Assembly (NCBI RefSeq): GCF_014648035.1 | Contig: NZ_BMQI01000003.1 | Span: 62,001-126,000, forward strand | DNA length: 64,000 nucleotides | Direction: 5' to 3' | DNA from: Shewanella algicola | Lineage (GTDB): Bacteria > Pseudomonadota > Gammaproteobacteria > Enterobacterales > Shewanellaceae | Shown: positions 48,863 through 57,530 of the stretch, piece by piece | Position numbering within the stretch: position 1 is the stretch's first letter | How the letters are laid out: each line of letters starts with the position of its first letter | Notes under the pieces: model-generated | Told to the model about the DNA's origin: nothing | Databases searched by the model: none | What the model saw: only the letters and a program-made list of their open reading frames with translations | Program-made: the position numbers and the translations under genes

Positions 48863-51334
48863 TTATTGGTCAAGTTGTTTCACCACAGGGTAAAAGTCCC
48901 ATACTTGTTCATCAGTCATTGAACGCACCAATTTAACGTATTCAGCATGAGTCCAGGCCAAAGGCGTTGCTGAGTTGGTCCCGTCACCCATTTTATAATC
49001 ATAACGTGTTGGGTTACCGACACCGTCCCACGCTTGCTCTGGTAACATTAACCCTTGGTTTGCAAAGGTTTCCATGCCTTGTACGTAGGTGTTAATCAAA
49101 GCTTTTTTACTGTCAGGGGTTAAGCTTCCTTCAGATTTAGCAAGAGCTAACTCGTAATGGCCGCGCTCGCCGGTAAAGAAGGGCCATACCCGGCCGCGTT
49201 GATCTTCTGTATTGCCTTTTTCGGCATAGCTTAGGCCTGTGACAGTATCCTCGCCGTAGCCGTCGTTACCGTAACGGCGATAACCCGGTACTTTACTGCC
49301 ATCTTTAGCGGTAAACTCGTATTTAACCCGTAAGTTATCTTCAAGCTGTTGATTATCAATAAGCATCACGCTGTTTTTAATGACAGGGTCTTGCGCATCC
49401 ACAACACCATAACGCACTAACTCTAAAAAACCGCCGTCTAGAATTAGCCGTTGATCTAATCCTGGTTTGCCGTTGTTATCTAAAAGCTTATCAGCGGTAT
49501 TGGGGTTGCCATTAGGGCTAATGCGCACGTAATAAGGTGCGGTGTAGTCTTGTGCGACGTCTGCCGGATTAAGCAAGCCGTTAGTGGTGACCATGGTTGC
49601 TTCAAGCTGGCTTTGCAGTTCAGCTGCAAGCTCCTGATACACAGTGGCTTGTGGATCTTTTGCCAATCTAGCCAAATCGCTCGCGGCGACTAAACCGGCT
49701 ATGATGGCCGCAGTGGTCGAAGGCGAATAGCCTGCTTGTTCTTCCCAGCGCTCTTGTTGGGTGTTTGGCGGGGTGATGTCGAGCTCATTATAATCCAGTT
49801 TTACTTTGCCACCGCTGACTAAAAAGTCAGCGGCAGGTTTAAGCATGTCTTGATACCAGGTGGTGATCTCTGCATCTGTTAACACGCCAGCTTGCCACAG
49901 TTTCCAACCGAGCATAATTGGCATGGCAGTTTGGTCGAGTTGTAGGCCAACCCACTCAATTTCGCCATCAACGTGGGTTTTCTGTAAAAACCAACCTGGT
50001 GTGCCGGCAAAGCCTGGTGTTTGTTGATTAACCTGTACTTTCTTTAAATACTCAAACGCCACTTTAGGTGTTTGAGTGTCGCCCATGGCCAAAAATGCCA
50101 TGGCGCATTGGTAAAAGTCGCGTGGCCATACCGCTTTATAACCCGTGCTGCCTACTTTTGCTGATACTGTGTCGCCCCAAGGGTTTGATAAGGATGCGAT
50201 TAGCGCGCCAGCGTGGGTTTTATCTTCTTGCGCTTTGAGCACAAGTGCACTGGCATACAGCAGTTTACCGTTATCTGCGGTATTAGTGCTCATGTCGTTT
50301 AATGGCGCTAAAGAGGCAATATAGTCTTTCCAACCTGTGTGGCTGTCATCGCCTAAATAAGCCTGCTTAACGGCATCGTAACCGGCATCTAATGTGGCCT
50401 GTGCTGTGGCTAAGCTGCTGGTTTTGTCTTGGGCAAAGCCGATGACTAGATTAAAGCGTAAACTGTCGTTTGCTTTGGTTAATGTTGGGTATTGCGCAGT
50501 AAGTGCAACGTTGCCGCCTTGGTTATTATCGCTGGTGGTTTGGTAGCGGTTATCAAATTTTCCGTCGTCTTGTAAATCAATCATCCCGTCTGATGTGCCC
50601 ACAAATCCTGCACTTGCGTGAACAAAATCAATGTCGGTTTTAATGGTCATCACCGTTGAACTCGCGTCACTGGTGTGCGCTACCAGTGCTTGACCATCAA
50701 CGAAGGCAATATCATTAGCACCGCTGTTATCGATGTGCGGATTAACATAAAGGTGCGGGGTAATCCCGGCTTCAAAGGCGGTAAAGGTTACGTTCATCAT
50801 TAAGCTATTTCTATCAGGATCGGTAAAAATATGCTTTTCGATTTGGTATTTGCCTTCCACGTCTTTATTAATAATCTTATACGCGAGCGACAATGGTCGG
50901 CCTTGTTCGTCAGTGTCGAGGTATTCAATGGTGCTAATGGTGTTATCTTTTTCAGTATCGACAAAGCCATTGCCGCTGATGATAAATTGCAGCTCTTTTA
51001 ATTGGGCATTATGAATAAGCCCAAACATGGTTTCGGTGAGTATGCCCTGGGCAACAGAAAACCATACTTTACTGACAGGATTTGTGGCCTGGTCTTGATA
51101 CTGACCATTGATATAAGGCTCGTATGATGTGCCTATGCCGGTTTTGCCAGAAAACGCCCACGTTGGCTCAGCGCCCGGTGCGCCAGGCGCGACAAAACTC
51201 AAAGGTGCCGTTGTTGGTAACACTTCACCCTTTGATGATGTGTCAGCAGGTGAGCAACCCGTTAATAACAGGCCGAATAAGCTTGCCGTTACGGCACTCG
51301 AAATTGCACTACGATGTGAGTGTGGCTTTAACAT
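48863..51334 (-). CDS. GH15-family glucoamylase lipoprotein
   Basis: An 823-residue protein that begins MLKPHSHRS and has a lipobox ending LLTGC. A beta-sandwich N-terminal domain is followed by a helical alpha/alpha barrel with GH15 segments AVWPRDFYQCAM, EIEWVGLQLDQTAMPIMLGWKLW and WEEQAGYSPSTTAAIIAGL, which carry candidate catalytic Glu residues. It releases glucose from non-reducing ends of starch fragments. ATG 51334 has GGGGAAG upstream. It is the last gene of the starch set, behind the MFS transporter. Confidence 0.9.
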   Translation of the reverse strand: MLKPHSHRSAISSAVTASLFGLLLTGCSPADTSSKGEVLPTTAPLSFVAPGAPGAEPTWAFSGKTGIGTSYEPYINGQYQDQATNPVSKVWFSVAQGILTETMFGLIHNAQLKELQFIISGNGFVDTEKDNTISTIEYLDTDEQGRPLSLAYKIINKDVEGKYQIEKHIFTDPDRNSLMMNVTFTAFEAGITPHLYVNPHIDNSGANDIAFVDGQALVAHTSDASSTVMTIKTDIDFVHASAGFVGTSDGMIDLQDDGKFDNRYQTTSDNNQGGNVALTAQYPTLTKANDSLRFNLVIGFAQDKTSSLATAQATLDAGYDAVKQAYLGDDSHTGWKDYIASLAPLNDMSTNTADNGKLLYASALVLKAQEDKTHAGALIASLSNPWGDTVSAKVGSTGYKAVWPRDFYQCAMAFLAMGDTQTPKVAFEYLKKVQVNQQTPGFAGTPGWFLQKTHVDGEIEWVGLQLDQTAMPIMLGWKLWQAGVLTDAEITTWYQDMLKPAADFLVSGGKVKLDYNELDITPPNTQQERWEEQAGYSPSTTAAIIAGLVAASDLARLAKDPQATVYQELAAELQSQLEATMVTTNGLLNPADVAQDYTAPYYVRISPNGNPNTADKLLDNNGKPGLDQRLILDGGFLELVRYGVVDAQDPVIKNSVMLIDNQQLEDNLRVKYEFTAKDGSKVPGYRRYGNDGYGEDTVTGLSYAEKGNTEDQRGRVWPFFTGERGHYELALAKSEGSLTPDSKKALINTYVQGMETFANQGLMLPEQAWDGVGNPTRYDYKMGDGTNSATPLAWTHAEYVKLVRSMTDEQVWDFYPVVKQLDQ

Positions 51335-51417
51335 ATACTTCCCCAAAATATTGTCTGTAACGATGACAGATCACTTTTATTATTTATGTTTTTGTATTTA
51401 TTAAACGATTAATTGAT

Positions 51418-52956
51418 TTAGTTATCTTGTTTTACAAACAGTACGGCAATGCCCGACACCATCATAAATACGCCGCCCAATACCAGGGCGTAAATCGGCT
51501 GGCCATCAAAAAAGACTTTTAACAGCAAGCCTAAAATACTGGCAGCAAGTAGCTGAGGGATCACAATAAAAAAGTTAAAAATCCCTAAATACACCCCCAT
51601 TTTTTTAGCCGGTAACGCAGACGACAACATGGCGTAGGGCACTGATAAAATAGAGGCCCAGGCAAAACCAACACCTATCATGGGGATCCATAATTGATTC
51701 GGGTCTTCAATAAACATAAAGCTTATTAACCCCATGCCACCTAAAAACATATTAATGGTGTGAGTGAATTTAATGCCGACGGCTTTGGCTAAAAAGGGAA
51801 TAATAATGGCGGCAATTGCGGCAAAACCATTGTATGAAGCAAATAACATCCCTACCCAATCGGCGCCGTCGTTATACGCCTGGCTAAGTACGTCGCTGGT
51901 AGCGTAATGGTGTGAAGTCACGGCCGCAGTGGTATAAATCCACATGGCAAAGAGGGCAAACCAGGCAAAAAACTGCACAACGGCTAATTGCTGCATGGCT
52001 TTTGGCATATGAAACAAATCATCGACCACATTAAACAGCATGCCAAAGTTTTCGCGTTGCACGCTTGTATTGTTTGCTTGAGTCAGTTTATGGGCACAAA
52101 ACAGTTGCAGAGGCCCAAAAGCAAAAATACCAAGACTAAGAATATAAAGTTGCTTATCAAGGTCTTGGGTTATTATTGCTGCAGTAAATAGGGCGCCAAT
52201 GAGCATCCAAATGATGCCACCTGTTTGATATTGTTTACTGGTACGGCTGTTGGTATTTTCTGCGGCGTCGACATGATTGGCATGTTGCTCAAACGAGGCT
52301 AATTCTTCAGGTGAATACTCTTTGCTTGAAATAATAGTCCAGCCTACAGCCACAAATAATACCGCGCCACCAAAGTAGAATGAGTAGCGCACTGAATCTG
52401 CAATTTCACCCGCTGCAGCGGTATTGGTTACGTCGAATACATTGGTCAACATATAAGGCATTGCTGAGGCGACAACGGCGCCTATGCCAATAAAAAAGCT
52501 TTGCATTGCGTACCCTTGGGTACGCTGACTTTTAGGTAAATTGTCGCCAACAAAAGCGCGAAATGGCTCCATAGCGATATTGATTGATGCGTCCATAATC
52601 CACAACATCCCTGCAGCAATCCACAGGGTAGGTGAGTGAGGCATAATAAACAGTGACAATGTGGTTAACACTGCGCCAATTAAAAAGTAAGGACGACGAC
52701 GGCCAAGGGCATTCCAAGTGTTGTCACTCATATAACCAATAATGGGCTGTACAATTAACCCAGTAAGTGGCGCGGCAATCCATAAAATAGGAATGTCGTC
52801 GATGGCAGCACCTAAGGTTTGAAAAATACGACTGACGTTGGCATTTTGTAGGGCAAAACCAAATTGAATCCCCAAAAAACCAAAGCACATATTAAAGATT
52901 TGCCAAAAGCTGAGCTGTGGCTGTTGAGTCACTTTATGATGATTTTCCGCAGACAT
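51418..52956 (-). CDS. MFS sugar transporter (maltose/maltodextrin type)
   Basis: A 512-residue, 12-helix transporter. The first loop has MSDNTWNALGRRRPYFLIGAVL, like the SLC45/GPH-type sugar carriers, and AMEPFRAFVGDNLP follows. The context with alpha-glucan enzymes suggests uptake of maltose, glucose or short maltodextrins, probably with H+ or Na+. The start is ATG 52956 after AAGGGAT. A 390-base gap separates it from GH97, with hairpins and a candidate promoter. Confidence 0.82.
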   Translation of the reverse strand: MSAENHHKVTQQPQLSFWQIFNMCFGFLGIQFGFALQNANVSRIFQTLGAAIDDIPILWIAAPLTGLIVQPIIGYMSDNTWNALGRRRPYFLIGAVLTTLSLFIMPHSPTLWIAAGMLWIMDASINIAMEPFRAFVGDNLPKSQRTQGYAMQSFFIGIGAVVASAMPYMLTNVFDVTNTAAAGEIADSVRYSFYFGGAVLFVAVGWTIISSKEYSPEELASFEQHANHVDAAENTNSRTSKQYQTGGIIWMLIGALFTAAIITQDLDKQLYILSLGIFAFGPLQLFCAHKLTQANNTSVQRENFGMLFNVVDDLFHMPKAMQQLAVVQFFAWFALFAMWIYTTAAVTSHHYATSDVLSQAYNDGADWVGMLFASYNGFAAIAAIIIPFLAKAVGIKFTHTINMFLGGMGLISFMFIEDPNQLWIPMIGVGFAWASILSVPYAMLSSALPAKKMGVYLGIFNFFIVIPQLLAASILGLLLKVFFDGQPIYALVLGGVFMMVSGIAVLFVKQDN

Positions 52957-53064
52957 GTTATATCCCTTTTTATCAGTCGCTATGCTGATTTTTTATTATT
53001 ACTTTTAATGATGCTACGTGACTCTCAGGTTTGCCAGATACAAACTTGAGATAATGGTATACAT

Positions 53065-53108
53065 AAAAAAATGGCGAATACGCATCTCTCTAAGACAAGT
53101 ATTCGCCA
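53065..53108 (-). terminator. Terminator-like hairpin between GH97 and MFS genes
   Basis: Stem TGGCGAATAC (53072-53081) / GTATTCGCCA (53099-53108) with a 17-base loop and seven T on the minus strand. It either ends the GH97 transcript or sits in the MFS 5' leader as an attenuator. Confidence 0.6.
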
Positions 53109-53124
53109 AGACCTAAGCTCTATC

Positions 53125-53150
53125 GATGGCTTATTTCCTAATAAACCATC
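53125..53150. promoter_or_regulatory. Second hairpin in the MFS leader
   Basis: GATGGCTTATT (53125-53135) pairs with AATAAACCATC (53140-53150), one mismatch, loop TCCT. It stands just ahead of the terminator-like hairpin in the minus direction. Confidence 0.4.
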
Positions 53151-53257
53151 AATAAAGGCAATTAAGGTGCTTTAAAGCTGGTGGCCTCAACAAGTGGCTT
53201 ACCAGAAACGACCTAGCCCTTCTCATTACGCAAGTCCAGAACGAAATAGCAGGTTTT

Positions 53258-53287
53258 ATAGTAGCCTTGAGCTTGTTATGGGTTCAA
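53258..53287 (-). promoter_or_regulatory. Candidate MFS promoter
   Basis: On the minus strand TTGAAC (53287-53282), an 18-base spacer and TACTAT (53263-53258). The TACGTA operator at 53295-53306 lies directly upstream. Confidence 0.3.
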
Positions 53288-53294
53288 CTTACTA

Positions 53295-53306
53295 CATACG
53301 TATTCA
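53295..53306. promoter_or_regulatory. TACGTA operator candidate upstream of the MFS gene
   Basis: CATACGTATTCA shares its 12 bases with the site before the GH97 gene. It is proposed as a LacI-family operator; no binding data. Confidence 0.4.
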
Positions 53307-53346
53307 TGATATTCGAGCAACCTAATATATACATTTACGCAACATA

Positions 53347-55455
53347 TTACAGCGCTTTAAAGCGAATCGCGCTACCGCCACTTGAGGCGAGTGACAGGGC
53401 AAGAGTGTCTGTGGCACTCACAACCTTGGTTTCTATGACGTAATCATACGGATTTGTTAGCCAATCTGCGTTATTACCATCACGGTATATTTGGGCTTCA
53501 TAACGTTGACCAGCCGTTAAAAAGTCAAGCTTAACCGTGAGTTTACGTGGGTTTTCGTCAGTTAAAGCACCTAGATACCAATCTTCCGCGCCGCGTTGTT
53601 TGCGCGCAAACGCCACATAATCACCAATGTCACCGGCAAGGGCAATACTCTCGCTCCAGTCGGTTGGCACATCTTGAATAAATTGAAATGCATCGAGTCG
53701 TTGCACATAATTGCGCGGTAAATCTGCCGCCATTTGGATGGGGCTGTATAACACAACGTAAAGCGCCAGTTGTTTGGTTAGCGTGGTTTGTACGCGGTTT
53801 TCGGCATCTAATCCTTGTGGGGCTAAGTTGAAAATCCCAGGAGTAAAGTCCATTGGCCCTGCCAGCATTCGGGTGTATGGCAATATGGCGGTGTGTTCAG
53901 GGTTATTAGGTGGGCTGCCCCACGCATTAAACTCCTGGCCTCTCGCCCCTTCGCGGGCAATCCAGTTAGGGTAGGTGCGGCGCAAGCCAGTGTCTTTAAT
54001 GGGCTCGTGAGTATTAATGCTAATGCCGCGTTTTGCCGCTTCCGTTACGCTGTGCAAATACTCATTGACCATAAACTGACCGTCGTGCCATTCGTGTCTC
54101 ACTATGCCGTTTTCGTCAATGCGCTTGATGTCGCCACCATCGGCTACATAACCGGTTTTAACTTGAGTGACGCCATGTTTTTTATATAGATCATAGGCAT
54201 TGCTCATTTGATTACGGTAGTTGGTCACAGAGCCTGAGGTTTCGTGGTGGCCAATTAAGCGAACATTTTTACTTTTACCGTATTGGCTAATCGCATCGAT
54301 ATCAAAGTCAGGGTAGGCTTTAGTAAAACTAAATACATCGCCATTATGGAACCAACTGCCATCCCAACCTTCATTCCAACCTTCTACTAATACACCATCA
54401 AAGCCATATTGCGCTGCAAAGTCCATGTAGCGTTTGGTTTCGCTGGTGGTGGCGCCATGTTTTGGACCGCTGCCCCAGGTGTTTTCGTTTAGGTGCATGC
54501 CCCACCAAATACCGACGTATTTACCCGGTTGCACCCAGGATACATCGCCCAGTTTGTTAGGCTCATTGAGGTTTAAAATTAAGTCCGAATTGAGTAAGCC
54601 TGTAGCGTTACTGGCAATTTGAATGGTGCGCCACGGTGTGGTGAATCCTGGTTGGGTTTTCACCCGAATACCGTCTGACCATGGGGTTAAATCTGCGCGT
54701 AATGTCCCGTCACGGCCTTGATTTAACACCATGGCGGCATAATCAGTTAGGGCGGCTTCATGGATGCTCATGTGCACGCCATCAGTCGTTCTAAACGTCA
54801 TTGGAGTATGGGCGCGGTCGATTTTATCCAGCGTGGTGGTGCGGTATAAATACTCGTAGCGGTTCCAGCCACGTCCGGGGATCCACCAGGCTGTTGTAAG
54901 CTGTGGATTTGGGATAACAAACTCGGTGAGCTCGTCGGTAATATCCAGTTTGGGTGTGCTCGTTAGACCCGCTTGTTTTGGCACAAGATAACGAAAGCCA
55001 ATGCCGTCGTTAAAGGCTTTAAATTCAATATCAAAATCGAGTTTACCGTTAGACAAGGTAGCTTTGATGCGATTGTAATGATCGCGCACATTCTCACGCT
55101 CACCCCAGGGTTGCTGCCAGGTTTGGTCAACACTGCTGCGGCTGACATTCTTAATGGTAAATTCACTACCAAACTCACCTAGTTGCTGAAATACCAAGCC
55201 AAGTTTACTCGGGTTAATGACGGTTTTACCGTTAAAGTCTATTTGATATTCAGGACGGCCATTGTCGTCAGTTAAGCTGATGTTGATGTGGGTGTTTGGC
55301 GAGGTCACATGCACGGTTTTAGCATTTACGATGCTAGAAAATGCTAAGCCAGAAAGTGCTAAAGCGCAGGTTAAACTAATGATGGATTTATTAAATCGAG
55401 ATTGAGTCTCAACACTACGACACAAAGCCGCAGGCTGTGGGTATGAGGGCGTCAT
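53347..55455 (-). CDS. GH97-family alpha-glucosidase (SusB-like)
   Basis: A 702-residue exported enzyme with a signal peptide ending near AFSSIVNA. The N-terminal beta-sandwich is followed by a TIM barrel with GFDGVLVEGWNEGWDGSW, SINTHEPIKDTGLRR and ARGQEFNAWGSPP, the conserved acidic regions of GH97. It hydrolyses alpha-glucosidic bonds by inversion in SusB-type enzymes, with calcium. It lies between the trmY-like gene and the MFS gene, under its own promoter. Confidence 0.92.
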   Translation of the reverse strand: MTPSYPQPAALCRSVETQSRFNKSIISLTCALALSGLAFSSIVNAKTVHVTSPNTHINISLTDDNGRPEYQIDFNGKTVINPSKLGLVFQQLGEFGSEFTIKNVSRSSVDQTWQQPWGERENVRDHYNRIKATLSNGKLDFDIEFKAFNDGIGFRYLVPKQAGLTSTPKLDITDELTEFVIPNPQLTTAWWIPGRGWNRYEYLYRTTTLDKIDRAHTPMTFRTTDGVHMSIHEAALTDYAAMVLNQGRDGTLRADLTPWSDGIRVKTQPGFTTPWRTIQIASNATGLLNSDLILNLNEPNKLGDVSWVQPGKYVGIWWGMHLNENTWGSGPKHGATTSETKRYMDFAAQYGFDGVLVEGWNEGWDGSWFHNGDVFSFTKAYPDFDIDAISQYGKSKNVRLIGHHETSGSVTNYRNQMSNAYDLYKKHGVTQVKTGYVADGGDIKRIDENGIVRHEWHDGQFMVNEYLHSVTEAAKRGISINTHEPIKDTGLRRTYPNWIAREGARGQEFNAWGSPPNNPEHTAILPYTRMLAGPMDFTPGIFNLAPQGLDAENRVQTTLTKQLALYVVLYSPIQMAADLPRNYVQRLDAFQFIQDVPTDWSESIALAGDIGDYVAFARKQRGAEDWYLGALTDENPRKLTVKLDFLTAGQRYEAQIYRDGNNADWLTNPYDYVIETKVVSATDTLALSLASSGGSAIRFKAL

Positions 55456-55497
55456 ACGGTATCCTTGTTGTTTATTATTATATTGTTATCAACAAGT

Positions 55498-55527
55498 AAT
55501 ATATGACGCTTTTAGATTTTACCGCAA
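55498..55527 (-). promoter_or_regulatory. Candidate GH97 promoter
   Basis: On the minus strand TTGCGG (55527-55522), 18 bases, TATATT (55503-55498). The operator at 55531-55548 lies just upstream of the -35. Confidence 0.4.
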
Positions 55528-55530
55528 AGA

Positions 55531-55548
55531 TTTGCATACGTATTCAAA
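55531..55548. promoter_or_regulatory. TACGTA operator candidate upstream of the GH97 gene
   Basis: An 18-base near-palindrome TTTGCATACGTATTCAAA, with a single mismatched pair, typical in shape for LacI-family operators. It is 76 bases before the GH97 start codon. Confidence 0.5.
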
Positions 55549-55617
55549 GCGAGAATGACAAGATGGTTTTGTTTTACCTGCATGAAAAGAGACGCTAACC
55601 CAAAGGATGGAAGTGGG

Positions 55618-55935
55618 TTACTCACGTTTTACCAGCGCAAATTTACCTTTTACTTGTTGACCTCGCGAACGTTCACACCAAAAGCTGTATACAGGGTAAA
55701 TGAGTGCAGCGCCAATTACCGAAAAAACAAAACCTAAAAAAGCATACATTAGGCTAGCGAACAAAAAAACGTCACCTTCTGAACCTTCAACATGGATTTG
55801 TGTTGAAATGACCAAATGAAATGCGATAGAAAAGGTCAAGGCAGCACCAAAACAAACCCATAGTGCGATGGCCATAAAAGAAAAGAAGCTGAGTTGGATC
55901 CGTGCTTCATCACTATAGTGTTCGTGAATTTCCAT
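55618..55935 (-). CDS. Small membrane protein
   Basis: A 105-residue protein beginning MEIHEHYSDEARIQLSFF, with AGGAGG nine bases upstream of ATG 55935. Two membrane helices are visible (FMAIALWVCFGAALTFSIAF and YAFLGFVFSVIGAALIYPVY), separated by an acidic loop (EGSEGD). The C-terminus is basic. I do not recognise a family. A start at 55980 would add an unlikely leader. Confidence 0.65.
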   Translation of the reverse strand: MEIHEHYSDEARIQLSFFSFMAIALWVCFGAALTFSIAFHLVISTQIHVEGSEGDVFLFASLMYAFLGFVFSVIGAALIYPVYSFWCERSRGQQVKGKFALVKRE

Positions 55936-55988
55936 ATAAAAGAGCCTCCTATGACGACTTGTTTTTACTGAAGCGAGCAATGAAAGAC

Positions 55989-56058
55989 TTGAGTGCAGTA
56001 TGTATTTTGTAGTCTGAATTCTACAGTATGAATTCTACAGTATGAATTGTGCACTCAA
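55989..56058. repeat. 14-bp tandem repeat inside a terminal inverted repeat
   Basis: Arms TTGAGTGCA (55989-55997) and TGCACTCAA (56050-56058) enclose three 14-bp units (56013-56026, 56027-56040, 56041-56054) with core TATGAATTCTACAG. It lies between the small membrane gene and the trmY-like gene. Confidence 0.6.
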
Positions 56059-56089
56059 ATCAATAAAGTCTGCTTAACTCTGCTGCTGA

Positions 56090-56686
56090 TTACAATCTCA
56101 TGTCTAATTCATTGTGGATCAACACTACACATTGCGATGCAAACAGCATTTTAGGGCCTAAGTTAATGTGTTTAGTACCAAGACGTTTAAGGCTGTTAAA
56201 ACTCTTCTTAGGCATAGGGATATGGTCGGTTAGTAAAAAACATGGGTTTTGCGCAAACTCAACATCGCGAACCGGGGTGCCTTTTTTCTCTAACATATAC
56301 AGCTGATAATCTTCGGCTAATTCTTGCACTAATTTTTCAAAGCTCACAGTGCGGACGGTAATGCCTGCTTCTACGTCACGTAACTGTTCTTTATCCATAC
56401 CTTTGGATACCGTTAATGCCTTGGCTATTTTATTGGTGAGGTTTTGCTCATGAAAGCCACCGATATGCCCTAGCTCACTTGAACGAAAGCAAATAGTGCG
56501 TGAAAAATCGCTTGTGCTTTCTAACACTAAATACACTACGACATCATCGCGATGAGACTGCGCAACAAAGAGGGTATTCATTAAGGTGTGGGCTAAAATT
56601 TCGGTATGAGCAGATTGACCTATACCCGCCAAAAATTGCTGGCTATCAACTGGAGCCGCTCTGGCTCGAACTACAAAAGCGCGCAT
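56090..56686 (-). CDS. TrmY-like SPOUT methyltransferase (UPF0217)
   Basis: A 198-residue protein of the UPF0217/DUF358 family, the group that includes archaeal TrmY, a tRNA pseudouridine-54 N1-methyltransferase. The trefoil-knot region holds GTPVRDVEFAQNPCFLLTDHIPMP and LGTKHINLGPKMLFASQCVVLIHNELD. The ribosome site is AGGATTT. Bacterial members occur in Vibrio and Shewanella; whether they use the same substrate is unknown, because bacterial tRNA position 54 is usually T rather than m1-psi. Confidence 0.85.
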   Translation of the reverse strand: MRAFVVRARAAPVDSQQFLAGIGQSAHTEILAHTLMNTLFVAQSHRDDVVVYLVLESTSDFSRTICFRSSELGHIGGFHEQNLTNKIAKALTVSKGMDKEQLRDVEAGITVRTVSFEKLVQELAEDYQLYMLEKKGTPVRDVEFAQNPCFLLTDHIPMPKKSFNSLKRLGTKHINLGPKMLFASQCVVLIHNELDMRL

Positions 56687-57095
56687 CGTAAATCCTATTG
56701 GAAAATATTAAGCAAAAATCGATTCCCTTCTCCATTAATCAATAATCTAATTTGTATGTGCAAACTGATTAATGGCGATTAATGGCAAAGTTTATTGCTT
56801 ATTATCACAGTTTTAGTGACTGCTGTAATGCGATTAATCTCTGTATCTGATTTTTTGATACAAAATCAAGCTTAAGCAGAGAGTGACTTTACTATTAACG
56901 GTAGATTTATCCTGCTGGATTGCCCAATTGCATTATCTCTATTTGAACTCGATTTAAAGTGAATCACAGATTTAAATCACTTTGATGTTTACCCTAAATG
57001 AGCAACATGTTAATGAATTTGTGTGTGAGATCAGGGTTTCTCTGACAATAATAAGATATAAAGTATAAATAATTTACATCTTAATCGGAGATACA
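56687..57095. other. Non-coding stretch between divergent trmY-like and yecH genes
   Basis: 409 AT-rich bases holding both promoters. A short direct repeat (ATTAATGGC twice, near 56771-56790) is visible; no further feature was assigned. Confidence 0.5.
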
Positions 57096-57338
57096 ATGTC
57101 TGAATCAATCCATGGGCATCAAGTGATGCAAATGATGTTAGAACATGGCGCAGCACTCACTAAACAACAACTTAAAAATATGATGCACACGACATTCGGT
57201 GCTGATACCTGTTATCACACTTGTTCAGCAACTGAGATGGATGCGGATATGTTGATTACGTTTTTAGAAAATAAAGGCAAGTTTATTGATAGTGACAGCG
57301 GGATCACTACTGCTGCAGATAAGATTTGTAATCACTAG
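57096..57338 (+). CDS. yecH: YecH family metal-binding-like protein
   Basis: An 80-residue YecH (DUF2492) protein: IHGHQVMQMMLE, FGADTCYHTCSATEM, FLENKGKFI and the final KICNH all match the E. coli protein. The Cys/His pattern suggests metal binding; no function is known. CGGAGATAC is a good ribosome site. It is the only plus-strand gene in the starch region. Confidence 0.92.
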   Translation: MSESIHGHQVMQMMLEHGAALTKQQLKNMMHTTFGADTCYHTCSATEMDADMLITFLENKGKFIDSDSGITTAADKICNH

Positions 57339-57454
57339 TTCTAGTCTATTTATCAGGGCTTTGTTGGTTTTAAGGTTGAGAGTCCGTCAATGGCGATGCG
57401 ATACCGCTGCGAAACAAAGATTGTACTAATCGATTGATACAGCTAGATATTAAC

Positions 57455-57488
57455 AAAGCGCCGCAGATGGCTTATCTGCGGCGCTTTT
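57455..57488. terminator. Bidirectional terminator between yecH and the amylase gene
   Basis: Stem AAAGCGCCGCAGAT (57455-57468) / ATCTGCGGCGCTTT (57474-57487), a 14-bp perfect stem with GGCTT loop. Confidence 0.88.
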
Positions 57489-57530
57489 GTATTAACCAAC
57501 TCAATTTGTTTTAACCAACTCATTCTGAGT

